In this document: positions 20,030-29,250 of the stretch, piece after piece | Layout: each line of letters opens with the position of its first letter | Position numbering within the stretch: the first letter of the stretch is position 1 | Source of the DNA: Sphingomonas sp. Y57 | Lineage (GTDB): Bacteria > Pseudomonadota > Alphaproteobacteria > Sphingomonadales > Sphingomonadaceae | Reading direction: 5' to 3' | DNA length: 64,000 nt | NCBI RefSeq assembly: GCF_001015195.1 | Contig: NZ_LDES01000009.1 | Location: 1 to 64,000, forward strand | The notes under the pieces: model-generated | Seen by the model: only the letters and a program-made list of their open reading frames with translations | What the model was told of the DNA's origin: nothing | Databases searched by the model: none | Made by a program: the position numbers and the translations under genes

Positions 20030-20995
20030 ATGCGTCTGCTGAAACTTGTTCCCGACAACACGAACATCGGCTTCGTCCGGGTCCGTGTCATCGCCTTCGC
20101 CATCACCGCGCTGCTGACCATCGCGTCGCTCGCGGTGGTGGGTGCGCGCGGTCTCAACATGGGCGTCGACTTCGTCGGCGGCCTGATGATCGAGGCGAAA
20201 TTCCAGAGCGTCCCCGAGCTCGATGCGGTGCGCAGCAATATCGACGGCCTTGGCGTCGGCGTCAGCTCGCTCCAGCAGTTCGGCGATCCCAAGACCGTAT
20301 CGATCCGCCTGCCGATCCCCGAGAGCAGTGACGAGGGCGCGACCAACGCCGTTGTCAGCAAGGTCTCGGCCTCGCTGGTCAAGCAGTTCCCCGGAGTCGT
20401 CTTCACCCGCTATGACACCGTGTCGGGCAAGGTGTCGGAGGAGCTGATCCAGAACGGTGTGCTCGCCGTGATCCTCGCGGTGCTCGGCATCGCGATCTTC
20501 TCCTGGCTGCGCTACGAATGGCAGTTCGGTGTGTCGACCTTCGTCGCGATCGTCCACGACGTGCTGATGACGCTGGGCTTCTTCGCGCTGACCCAGCTCG
20601 AATTCGACCTCAACATCGTCGCCGCGGTGCTGACGATCATCGGCTATTCGATCAACGACAAGATGGTGATCGACGACCGCATCCGCGAGAATATGCGCAA
20701 ATATCGCCAGATGGACATGAAGGCGCTGATCGACCTGTCGGTCAACGAGACGCTGCCGCGCACCGTGATGACCTCGGTCACGGTGATGCTGGCGCTCGGC
20801 GCGCTACTGCTGTTCGGCGGCCATGTGCTGCGCGGCTTCGCGGCGGCGATGATGCTCGGCATCGTCGTCGGCACCTATTCCTCGGTCTATGTCTCGTCGT
20901 CGCTGCTGATCACCCTCGGGCTCGAGCCGCAGAAATTCTTCGCCAAGCCCAAGGAAGGCCGGCCCGACGCCGAGCGCGTCGGCCCGCAGCCCTGA
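20030..20995 (+). CDS. secF: Protein translocase subunit SecF
   Basis: A 321-residue six-helix membrane protein. Landmarks are ARGLNMGVDFVGGLMIEA near residues 40-57 (D1-like motif), VLAVILAVLGIAIFSWLRYEW, and the TM4-TM5 block TIIGYSINDKMVIDDRIREN that carries the conserved Asp pair. It forms the SecDF complex with the gene 13 bp upstream. Its stop overlaps the start of the Mth938-like gene (TGATG). Confidence 0.96.
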   Translation: MRLLKLVPDNTNIGFVRVRVIAFAITALLTIASLAVVGARGLNMGVDFVGGLMIEAKFQSVPELDAVRSNIDGLGVGVSSLQQFGDPKTVSIRLPIPESSDEGATNAVVSKVSASLVKQFPGVVFTRYDTVSGKVSEELIQNGVLAVILAVLGIAIFSWLRYEWQFGVSTFVAIVHDVLMTLGFFALTQLEFDLNIVAAVLTIIGYSINDKMVIDDRIRENMRKYRQMDMKALIDLSVNETLPRTVMTSVTVMLALGALLLFGGHVLRGFAAAMMLGIVVGTYSSVYVSSSLLITLGLEPQKFFAKPKEGRPDAERVGPQP

Positions 20996-21372
20996 TGGTC
21001 AGCTTCGACCGGGAGGAAGCGCCGGGCGGCCCTACCATCCGGGGCTTCTCCGGCAACGCCTTCCGCGTCGCGGACCGGATCGTGCCCGGCGGGCTGTGGC
21101 TGACGCCCGACAACGCGCTCGACTGGACCCCGCCGGCGTTCGAGGCGCTCGCCCTCGACGACGTGGCGGGGCTGGTCGCGATCCAGCCGCCGCCCGAATT
21201 CCTGCTGCTCGGCACCGGTCCGACGATGCGCCGCCCCTCCCCCGCCTTCGTCGCGGCGATCGAGGCATTGGGTTTCGGGGTCGAGCCGATGGACAGCCGC
21301 GCCGCCGCTCGCGCCTGGAACGTCCTGCGCGGCGAGGACCGCTGGATCGTCGCCGCGTTCATGCCGTTGTGA
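20995..21372 (+). CDS. Mth938-like domain protein (NDUFAF3/DUF498 family)
   Basis: A 125-residue soluble protein. Blocks IRGFSGNAFRVADRIVPGG, PPPEFLLLGTGPTMRRPSP and GFGVEPMDSRAAARAWNVL match the Mth938-like family, whose eukaryotic member NDUFAF3 assists complex I assembly. In alphaproteobacteria the gene commonly follows secF, as here, where it is coupled by a 1-base overlap. The bacterial role is unproven. Confidence 0.85.
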   Translation: MVSFDREEAPGGPTIRGFSGNAFRVADRIVPGGLWLTPDNALDWTPPAFEALALDDVAGLVAIQPPPEFLLLGTGPTMRRPSPAFVAAIEALGFGVEPMDSRAAARAWNVLRGEDRWIVAAFMPL

Positions 21373-21385
21373 GCGCACGCTGAAC

Positions 21386-21412
21386 CGTCGTCCCGGAGAA
21401 AGCCGGGATGAC
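21386..21412. repeat. REP-like palindromic unit
   Basis: CGTCGTCCCGG-AGAA-AGCCGGGATGAC is an imperfect hairpin between two convergent genes. It has the same core (CCCGG...CCGGGAT) as the repeats at 34689-34769 and a shape that could also serve as a terminator. Confidence 0.6.
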
Positions 21413-21413
21413 C

Positions 21414-22592
21414 TCAACGGCGATGGTTCTCCACAAGCTCCATGAGATGCGCGTACAGCGCCGCGCTGTTCCGCTCCCAACTGAACCGCGCCGCCGCCTC
21501 GGCGACCTCCGCCTGCGGGGGCGGGTCGGCCAGCACCGCGCGAACCCCCTCGGCGATCGCCGCCGGGGTCCGCTCGACCAGCCGGCCGGCGGCGGGGCGG
21601 TCGACCACCTCGCGCGCACCGCCGACGTCGGTGATCACGATCGGCGTTCCGCAGGCAAGCGCCTCGACCCAGACATTGGCGAGCCCCTCCGACGCGGAAG
21701 GGGCCGCTACGACGTCGGCCGCCGCGAACAACCCCGGCAGCTCGTCATGGGGCAGCGCACCGAGCAGCCTGACCCGGTCGCCGAGCCCCGCCGCCGCGAT
21801 CCGCGCGGCCAGCGCCTCATGCTCGGGCCCGCGCCCGGCGATCCACAGGCTGACGCCGGGAAGGTCCCGCATCGCGTCGACCAGCAGAGCATGCCCCTTG
21901 AGCGGGGTCAGGTTGCCGGCGCTCGCTACCAGCGGCCCGGCCACGCCCAGCGCCGCTTTCGCCGCCTCCCGGTCGCGGGGATGGAAGAGCGACGCGTCGA
22001 CGCCGGTATGGTGCACGCGGATGCGTTCGCCGGGCAGGCCGAGCGCGATCATCTCCTCGCGCAGCGCCGCCGACACCGCCAGCATTCCGTCCGCCGCGCG
22101 GCCCGCCGCGAGGATCTTCGTCCGGCAGGCGGGCCGGGCGCCCCATAGATGGATGTCGCTGCCGCGCGCCTTGATCGACACGGGCACGCCGAAGCGCGCA
22201 CCCAACCGCGTCGCCGCCGGCCCGTCGGGATAGAAGAACTCGGCATCGATCACGTCGAAGGGGAAGGTCTCGCGGATCGAATCGAGCAGGGGGGCCACGC
22301 TTCGCGCCAGACTCCACGGGTTGATCCTCCCCCCGATCATCGGAAGCGTCACGAAGCGCGGGCGATGCACCTCCAGCCCGTTCCAAGTCTCGTGTCGGGG
22401 CAAGCCGGCCAGGGCGCTATAGGCGGGATGACGCTGCGCCCAGCGGGTCGGCGGCAGCGCGAAAGGCGCGACCACCCGCACCTCGACGCCCGGGCGGGCC
22501 GCCAGCGCGCGGGTCTGCCGCTCAACGAAGCCGCCGAAGCCGGGCCGGGTGCGATCCGGATAGAGAGTGGACAAGGTCAGGACCCGTAACAT
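21414..22592 (-). CDS. Glycosyltransferase, GT4 family
   Basis: A 392-residue GT-B glycosyltransferase. The N-terminal domain begins MLRVLTLSTLYPDRTRPGFG, which is typical for the acceptor-binding Rossmann fold with its GxGxFV loop. The C-terminal domain has the retaining GT4 E-x7-E motif in APSASEGLANVWVEALACGT. It transfers a sugar from a nucleotide sugar, probably in envelope or exopolysaccharide assembly. The start is ATG at 22592 with AAGGG upstream; the longer frame to 22808 overlaps the divergent bamD promoter and starts with unrelated sequence. Donor and acceptor are not predictable. Confidence 0.85.
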   Translation of the reverse strand: MLRVLTLSTLYPDRTRPGFGGFVERQTRALAARPGVEVRVVAPFALPPTRWAQRHPAYSALAGLPRHETWNGLEVHRPRFVTLPMIGGRINPWSLARSVAPLLDSIRETFPFDVIDAEFFYPDGPAATRLGARFGVPVSIKARGSDIHLWGARPACRTKILAAGRAADGMLAVSAALREEMIALGLPGERIRVHHTGVDASLFHPRDREAAKAALGVAGPLVASAGNLTPLKGHALLVDAMRDLPGVSLWIAGRGPEHEALAARIAAAGLGDRVRLLGALPHDELPGLFAAADVVAAPSASEGLANVWVEALACGTPIVITDVGGAREVVDRPAAGRLVERTPAAIAEGVRAVLADPPPQAEVAEAAARFSWERNSAALYAHLMELVENHRR

Positions 22593-22683
22593 TGCCCTTA
22601 CATTAACGCGTTGCCGACGCCGTGCACCCCCTCTCTTCGCGACCATTGCGGCCGGAAGATTTGCCCCGTAAAGAGGCGATCCT

Positions 22684-23469
22684 ATGCTGCGTAAAGTCTC
22701 CCGCCCGATCGCGCTGATGATCGCCGCCGCCACCCTGGTTCCGCTGGCCGGCTGCGCCACCAGCAAGAACAAGGGCGACACCAAATATGTCGCCCGCGAC
22801 GTGGACACGCTTTACAACGCGGCCAAGGAGCGGCTCGACCGGCACCAGTACAAGCTGGCCGCCGCGCTCTTCGATGAGGTCGAGCGCCAGCATCCCTATT
22901 CGGTCTGGGCCCGCCGGGCGCAGCTGATGAGCGCCTTCTCCTATTATCTGGCCCGCCAGTACACCGAATCGATCGCCTCGGCGCAGCGCTTCATCTCGAT
23001 CCATCCGGGCAATCGCGATGCGCCCTATGCGCTCTACCTGATCGCGATCGACTATTATGAGCAGATTCAGGACGTCACCCGCGACCAGAAGCTGACGCAG
23101 AACGCGCTCGACGCGCTCAACGAGTTGATCCGCCGCTATCCGGAGTCGCGCTATGCCGCCGATGCACGGGTGAAGGTCGACCTGGTCAACGATCATCTCG
23201 CCGGCAAGGAGATGGAGATCGGCCGCTTCTACCAGCGGCGGGGCGACTGGCTCGCCTCGGTTATCCGTTTCCGGACCGTGATCGACAAATATGACACCAC
23301 CAGCCACACGCCCGAGGCGCTGATGCGGCTGACCGAAAGCTATCTGGAGCTGGGCGTTCCCAAGGAGGCCCAGCGCGCCGCGGCGGTGCTCGGCGCCAAC
23401 TATCCGGGCAGCAAATGGTACCAGCACTCCTACGAGCTGCTGCGTAAGAAGGGCGTTTCGGCGAGCTGA
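22684..23469 (+). CDS. bamD: Outer-membrane assembly lipoprotein BamD
   Basis: A 261-residue lipoprotein: signal peptide with lipobox LAGC, lipidated Cys24, then TPR-like repeats (DTLYNAAKERLDRHQYKLAA; FDEVERQHPYSVWARRAQLM; AQRFISIHPGNRDAPYALYL). BamD is the essential partner of BamA in the beta-barrel assembly machine. Length and order of repeats fit. It stands alone, divergent from the glycosyltransferase. Confidence 0.95.
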   Translation: MLRKVSRPIALMIAAATLVPLAGCATSKNKGDTKYVARDVDTLYNAAKERLDRHQYKLAAALFDEVERQHPYSVWARRAQLMSAFSYYLARQYTESIASAQRFISIHPGNRDAPYALYLIAIDYYEQIQDVTRDQKLTQNALDALNELIRRYPESRYAADARVKVDLVNDHLAGKEMEIGRFYQRRGDWLASVIRFRTVIDKYDTTSHTPEALMRLTESYLELGVPKEAQRAAAVLGANYPGSKWYQHSYELLRKKGVSAS

Positions 23470-23854
23470 AGCTCGCTTTTGTTTGGCCTCGGGCGCCGGC
23501 GGTCGCATCCGCGACCTTGGCTATCCTCGCATAGGCTCGGGCGGCCATTCGGCCTTGCCGGACGGTACGCGTCCCGTTCCATCGCATGAGCCGAAGGACA
23601 CTGTGTCGTCATGCCGGCGGAGGCCGGCATCTCGGGCGGCTCCTGCACTGACCTCGCCTTGTCTCTCGCGATATCCCGGCCCCCGCGGGAGGACTCCTGT
23701 TGAGGATGGCCAAGCCGGGCGCAGACCCAGCGCCTGAGAGTCAAACCGACAACACCCCTCCTCTCCCATCATCAATTCGTTAACCACCTTCGATCTATAG
23801 CGAATCCCGCCGGCAGCACCGGCATGGACAGGTTCGGGATATTCGCTAGATTCG
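23470..23854. other. 385-bp intergenic region with a REP-like palindrome
   Basis: No gene is supported between bamD and fliM. A perfect palindrome ATGCCGG-CGGAGG-CCGGCAT lies at 23611-23630, preceded by CGTC and followed by CTCGGG, as in the repeats at 34689-34769. A second GC-rich imperfect hairpin follows near 23683-23705. The last 60 bases before fliM are AT-richer and may hold the flagellar promoter. Confidence 0.6.
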
Positions 23855-24850
23855 ATGACGCGCGCAGCTTCCAGTCTTTCGGGTGACGAGGTCGCCGCGC
23901 TGATGGACGAGCTCAGCGACATCTCCTTCGACCAGGGAGGCATCGAAGCGCCCAAGGTCCGGCAGGCCCGAGACGTCGAACCTTATGCGCTGGGCCAGCG
24001 CAAGGACCGTCCGGTCGCCCATCTCGCCCACCTCGAGCGGATGAACGAGCGCATTGCACGGCGGCTGCGCGACGTGATCGAGCCGATCGCCCAGTCCCGC
24101 AGCAAGGTCGACCCCATCCCGCTGGAAACCCGCCGATTCGACGAGTGGCAGCGCAACCAGGCCGGTCATATGAGCCTCAGCCTCTTCCGGGTTCGCCCGG
24201 TCAAGGGAATGATGATGGTCGCGATCGAGCCGAGCTTCGTCACCAACATGGTCGACGCCTTCTACGGAGGGACCGGCAACGGCCTTACGACGAAAGGCGG
24301 GGAGTTCACGCCGTCCGAACAACGCCTCCAGCGCCGGCTGACCGATGCGATCGTCGAGGTGCTGACACGGGTCTGGAGCGACACCTTTCCGCTCCAGTTC
24401 GACTTCGCGACGCATGAGACCAACGCCGCCTTCGCCAACATGGTCCGTTCCGACGAATCGGTGGTCGTCCAGAGCTTCACGATCAAGCCCGGCATGTCAC
24501 GATCGAGCCGGGTCGAAATCCTCTACCCGCTGGCACTGCTCCAGCCGATCGAGGACCAGATCGCCGCGCGGACCCAGGCGGGGGCCGACGGCGACGATCC
24601 CGAATGGAAAGGCAGGCTGCTCGCCGCGCTGGACAATGTCGCCTTGCCGGTTCGATCGGTGCTGGCCCGACCGGAGATGAGCGTGGCGCAACTGCTGGCG
24701 CTCAAGCCGGGTGACGTGATCCCGGTCAATCTCTCGCAGACGGTCCCCCTTCTGGTCGGCAATCGCCGCTTCGCAGAAGGCACGATCGGCGAGCAAGACG
24801 GCCGCGCGGCGCTGATGATCGAAAGCCTCAACAAGGAAGTGCTGAAATGA
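23855..24850 (+). CDS. fliM: Flagellar motor switch protein FliM
   Basis: A 331-residue FliM. The N-terminal part has SLSGDEVAALMDELSD, in place of the usual LSQ-DEIDALL start that binds CheY-P, followed by a CheC-like middle domain (RMNERIARRLRDVIEP; PVKGMMMVAIEPSFVTNMVD with AFYGGTG) and a C-terminal FliN-like SpoA domain (VLARPEMSVAQLLALKPGDV). It forms the rotor C-ring. It overlaps fliN by four bases (ATGA). Confidence 0.93.
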   Translation: MTRAASSLSGDEVAALMDELSDISFDQGGIEAPKVRQARDVEPYALGQRKDRPVAHLAHLERMNERIARRLRDVIEPIAQSRSKVDPIPLETRRFDEWQRNQAGHMSLSLFRVRPVKGMMMVAIEPSFVTNMVDAFYGGTGNGLTTKGGEFTPSEQRLQRRLTDAIVEVLTRVWSDTFPLQFDFATHETNAAFANMVRSDESVVVQSFTIKPGMSRSSRVEILYPLALLQPIEDQIAARTQAGADGDDPEWKGRLLAALDNVALPVRSVLARPEMSVAQLLALKPGDVIPVNLSQTVPLLVGNRRFAEGTIGEQDGRAALMIESLNKEVLK

Positions 24851-25170
24851 GCGACATGTCCGACGTTCCCGCGGTGCCCGGCGCTGCCGACCTCTCGGGT
24901 CGCGACAATCTGCGGCTGCTGGCGGATATCCCGCTGCGCCTGTCGGTGGAGGTTGGCAGCACCTCGCTTCGTCTCGCCGAGTTGATGGACCTCAACGCGG
25001 GCAGTGTCGTCGAGCTCGATCGCCAGGCCAATGAACTGCTCGACATCATGGTCAATGGCACCCTCGTCGCAAAGGGCGAGGTAGTGACAGTGAACGGAAA
25101 GTTCGGAATAAGGGTGGTCGACATTGTCGCCGCCGACGTGCGGCTACCGGGAATCGAACGCCGCCAATGA
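24847..25170 (+). CDS. fliN: Flagellar motor switch protein FliN
   Basis: A 107-residue SpoA-domain protein: ADIPLRLSVEVGSTSLRLAE, LMDLNAGSVVELDRQANELL and VNGTLVAKGEVVTVNGKFGI with the GIRVVDI end match FliN. It builds the lower C-ring with FliM. It is coupled to fliM upstream and to fliO downstream by 4-base overlaps. Confidence 0.93.
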   Translation: MSDMSDVPAVPGAADLSGRDNLRLLADIPLRLSVEVGSTSLRLAELMDLNAGSVVELDRQANELLDIMVNGTLVAKGEVVTVNGKFGIRVVDIVAADVRLPGIERRQ

Positions 25171-25454
25171 TGCTGGATTATCTGTTGCGACTGCTGCTGC
25201 TCGTCCCGCTCGTCGCGGGACTGGCCTATGGTTCGCTATGGCTGTGGCGCAAGCTCCAGCCCGGCATCGCGATCGGCAACAGGGAAAGGGCGATCCGCAT
25301 CGTCGACGCGCTGCCCATGGGCACGACCGGTCGGCTCGCGGTCGTCGAATTCGCCAACCGCCACATCCTCGTCGCCGTCTCGCGCGGTCGCATCGAGAAG
25401 ATCGCCGAAGCCCCTGCGGACGGCGCCTTCGTGCTGCCGGACGAGGACGCCTGA
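25167..25454 (+). CDS. fliO: Flagellar biosynthetic protein FliO
   Basis: A 95-residue protein with one N-terminal membrane helix (YLLRLLLLVPLVAGLAYGSL) and a short cytoplasmic domain RIVDALPMGTTGRLAVVEFA, NRHILVAVSRGRIEKI, typical of FliO. FliO assists assembly of the FliP ring of the export gate. fliP, normally next, is absent: a hairpin array and then convergent dxs follow. Confidence 0.85.
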   Translation: MMLDYLLRLLLLVPLVAGLAYGSLWLWRKLQPGIAIGNRERAIRIVDALPMGTTGRLAVVEFANRHILVAVSRGRIEKIAEAPADGAFVLPDEDA

Positions 25455-25473
25455 CGACGAGGAGAAGGGCTCT

Positions 25474-25615
25474 CGGGACGCATCAGCGTCCCGCAAGGAT
25501 CGAAGCCGGTTCGCGGACTGCCGGGGGCAGTCCGTAGGCGGAGATCGGCTCGCGGAGCGAGCCGTGGCGGCCGCCCGAGCCTATGCGAGGAAGCCAAGCG
25601 AGGCGGATGCCTCGC
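25474..25615. repeat. Array of four perfect short hairpins
   Basis: Between convergent fliO and dxs lie four perfect palindromes: CGGGACGC-ATCA-GCGTCCCG (25474-25493), CGGACTGCC-GGG-GGCAGTCCG (25514-25534), CGGCTCGC-GGA-GCGAGCCG (25546-25564) and GCGAGGC-GGAT-GCCTCGC (25598-25615). Stems are 7-9 bp and loops 3-4 nt. A weaker fifth one follows near 25619-25635. None has a following T-tract. Confidence 0.85.
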
Positions 25616-25641
25616 GCCCGGCGCGTGAGGGCGCCAACAAA

Positions 25642-27561
25642 CTACGCGCTTTCCTCTAACCCTTTGCTGTTCCGGTGCAGCGCCGCGAGTACCGTCGCGA
25701 CGATCGATTCGGCGTCCAGGCCAGCCTCGGCATATTGCTTCTCGGGCTTGTCATGCTCCTGGAAAGCATCCGGCAGGCGCATGGTCCGAAGCTTCAGGCC
25801 TCCGTCGATCAGTCCGAGATCGGAGGCGAGCGTCAGCACATGCGCGCCGAGGCCACCGATCGCGCCTTCCTCGATGGTGACCGCGACCTCGTGGCTGGTC
25901 AGCAGCGACTGGATAAGCTTCTCATCGAGCGGCTTGGCGAAGCGCAGGTCGGCGACCGTCGTCGACAGGCCCAGCGCCTCGAGCTGGTCGGCAGCGCGCA
26001 GCGCCTCGCCCAGCCGGGTGCCGAGCGACAGAAGCGCCACCGTCTTGCCCTCGCGCACGATCCGGCCCTTGCCGATCTCGAGCCGCTCGGGCGCGGCCGG
26101 CAGTTCGACCCCGACGCCGTTGCCTCGCGGGTAGCGCAGCGCAACCGGGCCGCTGTCGTGGACGGCGGCGGTGTGGACCATATGGACCAGCTCCGCCTCG
26201 TCGGCGGCAGCCATCACCACCATGTTCGGCAAGGTCGCCAGATAGGTGATGTCGAAGCTGCCGGCATGGGTCGATCCGTCGGCGCCGACCAGCCCGGCGC
26301 GGTCGATCGCGAAGCGGACGGGCAGGTTCTGGATAGCCACATCGTGGACGACCTGATCATAGGCGCGCTGCAGGAAGGTCGAATAGATCGCGCAGAAGGG
26401 ACGATAGCCTTGCGCGGCGAGGCCGGCGGCGAAGGTCACCGCATGCTGCTCGGCAATGCCGACGTCGAAGCTGCGCTCCGGAAAGGCCTTGCCGAACTTG
26501 TCGAGGCCGGTGCCCGAGGGCATCGCCGCGGTGATCGCGCAGATCCGGTCGTCGCGCTTCGCCTCGGCAACCAGCGCGTCGGCAAAGACGGCGGTATAGC
26601 TCGGTGGCCCTGGCGGTGCCTTGGCCTGCACGCCCGAGACCACGTCGAACTTCTGGACGCCATGATATTTATCCGCTGCCGCCTCGGCCGGGGCGTAGCC
26701 CTTACCCTTGTTGGTGACGACGTGGATCAGGATCGGCCCATGGTCGCCGTCGCGGACATTCTCCAGGATCGGTAGCAGATGGTCGAGGTTATGGCCGTCG
26801 ACCGGACCGACATAATAGAAGCCAAGTTCCTCGAACAGGGTGCCGCCGGTCGCCATCCCGCGGGCATATTCCTCGGATCGCTTGGCGAAGTCGTGGATCG
26901 GCCGGGGAAGCTTCTGCGCCACCCGCTTGGCAAAGCCGCGCATCGACAGGAAGGGACGGGACGAGACGATCTTGGCGAGATAGGCCGATAGCGCGCCGAC
27001 CGGCGGGGCGATCGACATATCGTTGTCATTGAGGATGACGATCAGTCGATTGCCGGCCTGCTTGGCGTTGTTCATCGCCTCATAGGCCATGCCCGCCGAC
27101 ATCGCCCCGTCGCCGATCACCGCGATCGCGCGGCCGTCCTTGTTCGCCAGCTTGTTGGCGACCGCGAAGCCGAGCGCGGCCGATATCGAGGTCGAGCTGT
27201 GCGCCGCCCCGAACGGGTCATATTCGCTCTCCGACCGCTTCGTGAAGCCGGACAGACCGCCGCCCTGGCGCAACGTGCGGATGCGGTCGCGCCGGCCGGT
27301 AAGTATCTTATGGGGATAGGCCTGGTGGCCGACGTCCCATATCAGCACGTCACGCGGCGTATCGAAGACGTAGTGGAGCGCCACCGTGAGCTCGACGACG
27401 CCCAGCCCCGCGCCAAGATGGCCGCCCGTCACCGACACGGCCGAGACCATCTCCGCACGCAGCTCATCGGCAAGCTGGCGCAAGTCCGCCGGCTTGAGGC
27501 GCCGCAGGTCTTCGGGCGTGCTGACGGTATCGAGAAGCGGCGTTACGGGACGGTCGTTCAT
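25642..27561 (-). CDS. dxs: 1-deoxy-D-xylulose-5-phosphate synthase
   Basis: A 639-residue TPP enzyme making DXP from pyruvate and glyceraldehyde 3-phosphate, the first step of the MEP isoprenoid pathway and a source for thiamine and pyridoxal. Landmarks: [20 protein letters not shown], the TPP motif [39 protein letters not shown] with the catalytic Glu, and the C-terminal transketolase domain. The start is ATG at 27561 with GAGCAGG upstream; the longer frame has no signal. Length matches the family. Confidence 0.96.
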   Translation of the reverse strand: MNDRPVTPLLDTVSTPEDLRRLKPADLRQLADELRAEMVSAVSVTGGHLGAGLGVVELTVALHYVFDTPRDVLIWDVGHQAYPHKILTGRRDRIRTLRQGGGLSGFTKRSESEYDPFGAAHSSTSISAALGFAVANKLANKDGRAIAVIGDGAMSAGMAYEAMNNAKQAGNRLIVILNDNDMSIAPPVGALSAYLAKIVSSRPFLSMRGFAKRVAQKLPRPIHDFAKRSEEYARGMATGGTLFEELGFYYVGPVDGHNLDHLLPILENVRDGDHGPILIHVVTNKGKGYAPAEAAADKYHGVQKFDVVSGVQAKAPPGPPSYTAVFADALVAEAKRDDRICAITAAMPSGTGLDKFGKAFPERSFDVGIAEQHAVTFAAGLAAQGYRPFCAIYSTFLQRAYDQVVHDVAIQNLPVRFAIDRAGLVGADGSTHAGSFDITYLATLPNMVVMAAADEAELVHMVHTAAVHDSGPVALRYPRGNGVGVELPAAPERLEIGKGRIVREGKTVALLSLGTRLGEALRAADQLEALGLSTTVADLRFAKPLDEKLIQSLLTSHEVAVTIEEGAIGGLGAHVLTLASDLGLIDGGLKLRTMRLPDAFQEHDKPEKQYAEAGLDAESIVATVLAALHRNSKGLEESA

Positions 27562-27608
27562 CCTGCTCGCCTTAGACCCATTGACCCCTGGTAGCCAGCG
27601 CAGAAGCG

Positions 27609-28085
27609 TCAGGCTGCGTCGCCTTCCGAACATTGCGCGCAGCATCCGCGCACCTCGATCACCGGGCGAAGATTGGTGAAGCCGGCCTTCTCCGCGGCGC
27701 GGCGGACCGATCCGGTCAGCGCGTCGTCGTCGACATGGCTGGCCTGCCCGCAGCTGTCGCAGACCAGGAAGATGCAGTCATGCTGGCATTCGGGATGGGC
27801 GTTGACGATATAGGCGTTGGCGCTCTCGACCCGGCGGGCCAGATTGGCCGCCACGAAGACGTCGAGGATGCGATAGACGCTGTTGGCGGCGACCCGCCGG
27901 CCGGTCGATCCCGACACCGCCTCGGCCAGGTCATAGGCCGAAGCCGGCTTGGTGGCCGCGCTCAGCGCAGCGAAGATCTCGGCCCGCATCGGGGTCCACT
28001 GCTCGCCCGCGCGCTCGAAAGCGCGCTGCGCGGCATCGGCCAGCGACTGCCCCTCGTGGAGCCGGTGATCATGCGCGGTTGCCAT
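27609..28085 (-). CDS. zur: Fur-family zinc uptake regulator Zur
   Basis: A 158-residue Fur-family repressor: winged-helix DNA-binding domain ([35 protein letters not shown]) and a dimerisation domain with two CxxC pairs (CDSCGQ and CAQCSE) for the structural zinc and His-rich [10 protein letters not shown]. This layout is Zur-like rather than Fur- or PerR-like. It lies 19 bp after a MerC-like gene, and a Zur-type palindrome precedes that gene, so the pair may be autoregulated. Confidence 0.82.
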   Translation of the reverse strand: MATAHDHRLHEGQSLADAAQRAFERAGEQWTPMRAEIFAALSAATKPASAYDLAEAVSGSTGRRVAANSVYRILDVFVAANLARRVESANAYIVNAHPECQHDCIFLVCDSCGQASHVDDDALTGSVRRAAEKAGFTNLRPVIEVRGCCAQCSEGDAA

Positions 28086-28104
28086 ATAGGCAATCTAGGC
28101 CCCG

Positions 28105-28500
28105 TCAGGAGGGCATACAAGCCTTACCGGCATGGGCGCGCCGGTTCAGGAAGTGGGCGCCCGCCACCGCCACGACACCGGCCATGGTGAAGCCCGCTTC
28201 TATGATGCCATGCGGCACGGTCAGCGCGGCGGCCATCAGCACGATCCCCATGGTACCCAGCATCACCGGGAGCGGCCGGCGATGCTGGCTGAACCCCCGA
28301 CCAAGGCCGACGATCGCGAGGAAGATCGCCAGCACGAGCCCGCCCTCATGGATGGCGGGATGCAACAGGAAACCGCCCGCCGTCGCCAGCACCGCAACCA
28401 GCAGCACGCTCGCCGCGCAATGCACGAAACACAGCGCCGACAGGCCTATGGCCAGTCGGTCGAACAGGTCGCGGGCGGGGGTCGGGCGAGTCACGAGCAT
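28105..28500 (-). CDS. MerC-domain membrane protein
   Basis: A 131-residue protein with four predicted membrane helices. ALCFVHCAASVLLVAVLATA carries the paired Cys motif of MerC-type transporters, and the C terminus ends HAGKACMPS. Many alphaproteobacteria have such genes next to zur, suggesting a role in zinc handling rather than mercury resistance. The start is ATG at 28500, preceded by AGAGGAAG. A longer frame to 28581 would cross the predicted operator. Confidence 0.75.
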   Translation of the reverse strand: MLVTRPTPARDLFDRLAIGLSALCFVHCAASVLLVAVLATAGGFLLHPAIHEGGLVLAIFLAIVGLGRGFSQHRRPLPVMLGTMGIVLMAAALTVPHGIIEAGFTMAGVVAVAGAHFLNRRAHAGKACMPS

Positions 28501-28538
28501 CTTCCTCTCGCTGCCGCAAATGGCATGAACGGACGAAA

Positions 28539-28551
28539 GATACAATATATC
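28539..28551. promoter_or_regulatory. zur box: Candidate Zur operator
   Basis: GATACAATATATC (inverted GATA...TATC arms around an AT core) is a rare AT-rich stretch in this DNA and lies about 38 bases upstream of the MerC-like start. Its shape resembles alphaproteobacterial Zur boxes, which have a GATA/GTTATA half-site. Confidence 0.45.
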
Positions 28552-28581
28552 ATTGCGGTTGAGATCGAGTTTTTTCCGCAC

Positions 28582-29250
28582 TCAGCGCGCGAGGCGGTAG
28601 CCGACCCCCGGATCGTTGACGATCAGCGACGGCCGCGCCGCATCCTCCTCGAGCTTCTGGCGCAGGTTGCGGACGACGACGCGCAGATATTCGATGTCCT
28701 TCTCATGCGCGGGGCCCCAGATCGTCCGCAGAAGCTGGCCATGGGTCAGCACCCTGCCCGGATGCGCGGCCAGCTCGGCGAGCAGGGCGAACTCCTTGCG
28801 GGTCAGGTGGACCTCCTCCCCGCTCCGCTCGACCCGCCGGGCGGCGAGGTCGATCATGATCTCCCCGGCGCTCAACCGTTCCTCGCCGCGCCGCCCGGCA
28901 TGACGCGCGGCGGTCCGCAGCCGGGCCAGCAACTCCTCGCTGTCGAACGGCTTGGTGACATAGTCGTCGGCGCCCAGGTCGAGCGCTGCGACCTTCTCGT
29001 CGGTCGCGTCGCGCGCCGACAGGATGATCAGCGCGGGATCGCCGTCGGCCTTGAGCAGCGGGATCAGTTCGATCCCGTCGCGGTCGGGCAGGCCGAGGTC
29101 GAGCAGAATCGCCGCCGGCCGCTCCGTCCGGGCGAGGCGCAGCGCCGATGCGGCGTCGCCGGCCTCGGCCACCTCATGCCCTGCCCGCTTGAGGGCAACG
29201 CCGAGCAGACGCCGAATCTGCGGTTCGTCGTCGACCACCAATATCTTCAT
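28582..29250 (-). CDS. kdpE: KDP operon response regulator KdpE
   Basis: A 222-residue OmpR-type regulator: receiver domain with acidic pocket (VVDDEPQIRRLL), phosphoacceptor Asp51 in ILLDLGLPDRDGIEL, Lys in TKPFDSEELLARLR, and a C-terminal winged helix (VHLTRKEFALLAELAAHPGR, DIEYLRVVVRNLRQKLEED). It answers KdpD and activates kdp under K+ limitation or osmotic stress. It overlaps kdpD by four bases. Confidence 0.96.
   Translation of the reverse strand: MKILVVDDEPQIRRLLGVALKRAGHEVAEAGDAASALRLARTERPAAILLDLGLPDRDGIELIPLLKADGDPALIILSARDATDEKVAALDLGADDYVTKPFDSEELLARLRTAARHAGRRGEERLSAGEIMIDLAARRVERSGEEVHLTRKEFALLAELAAHPGRVLTHGQLLRTIWGPAHEKDIEYLRVVVRNLRQKLEEDAARPSLIVNDPGVGYRLAR

Noticed and set aside
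18487-20406. 639-residue frame antisense to secD and secF
   Set aside because: It covers the reverse of two well-conserved genes and contains no domain; it arises from GC-biased third positions.
23470-25640. CRISPR array at the clustered palindromes
   Set aside because: The palindromes differ in sequence and there are no equal repeats with regular spacers, and no cas genes are in the window.
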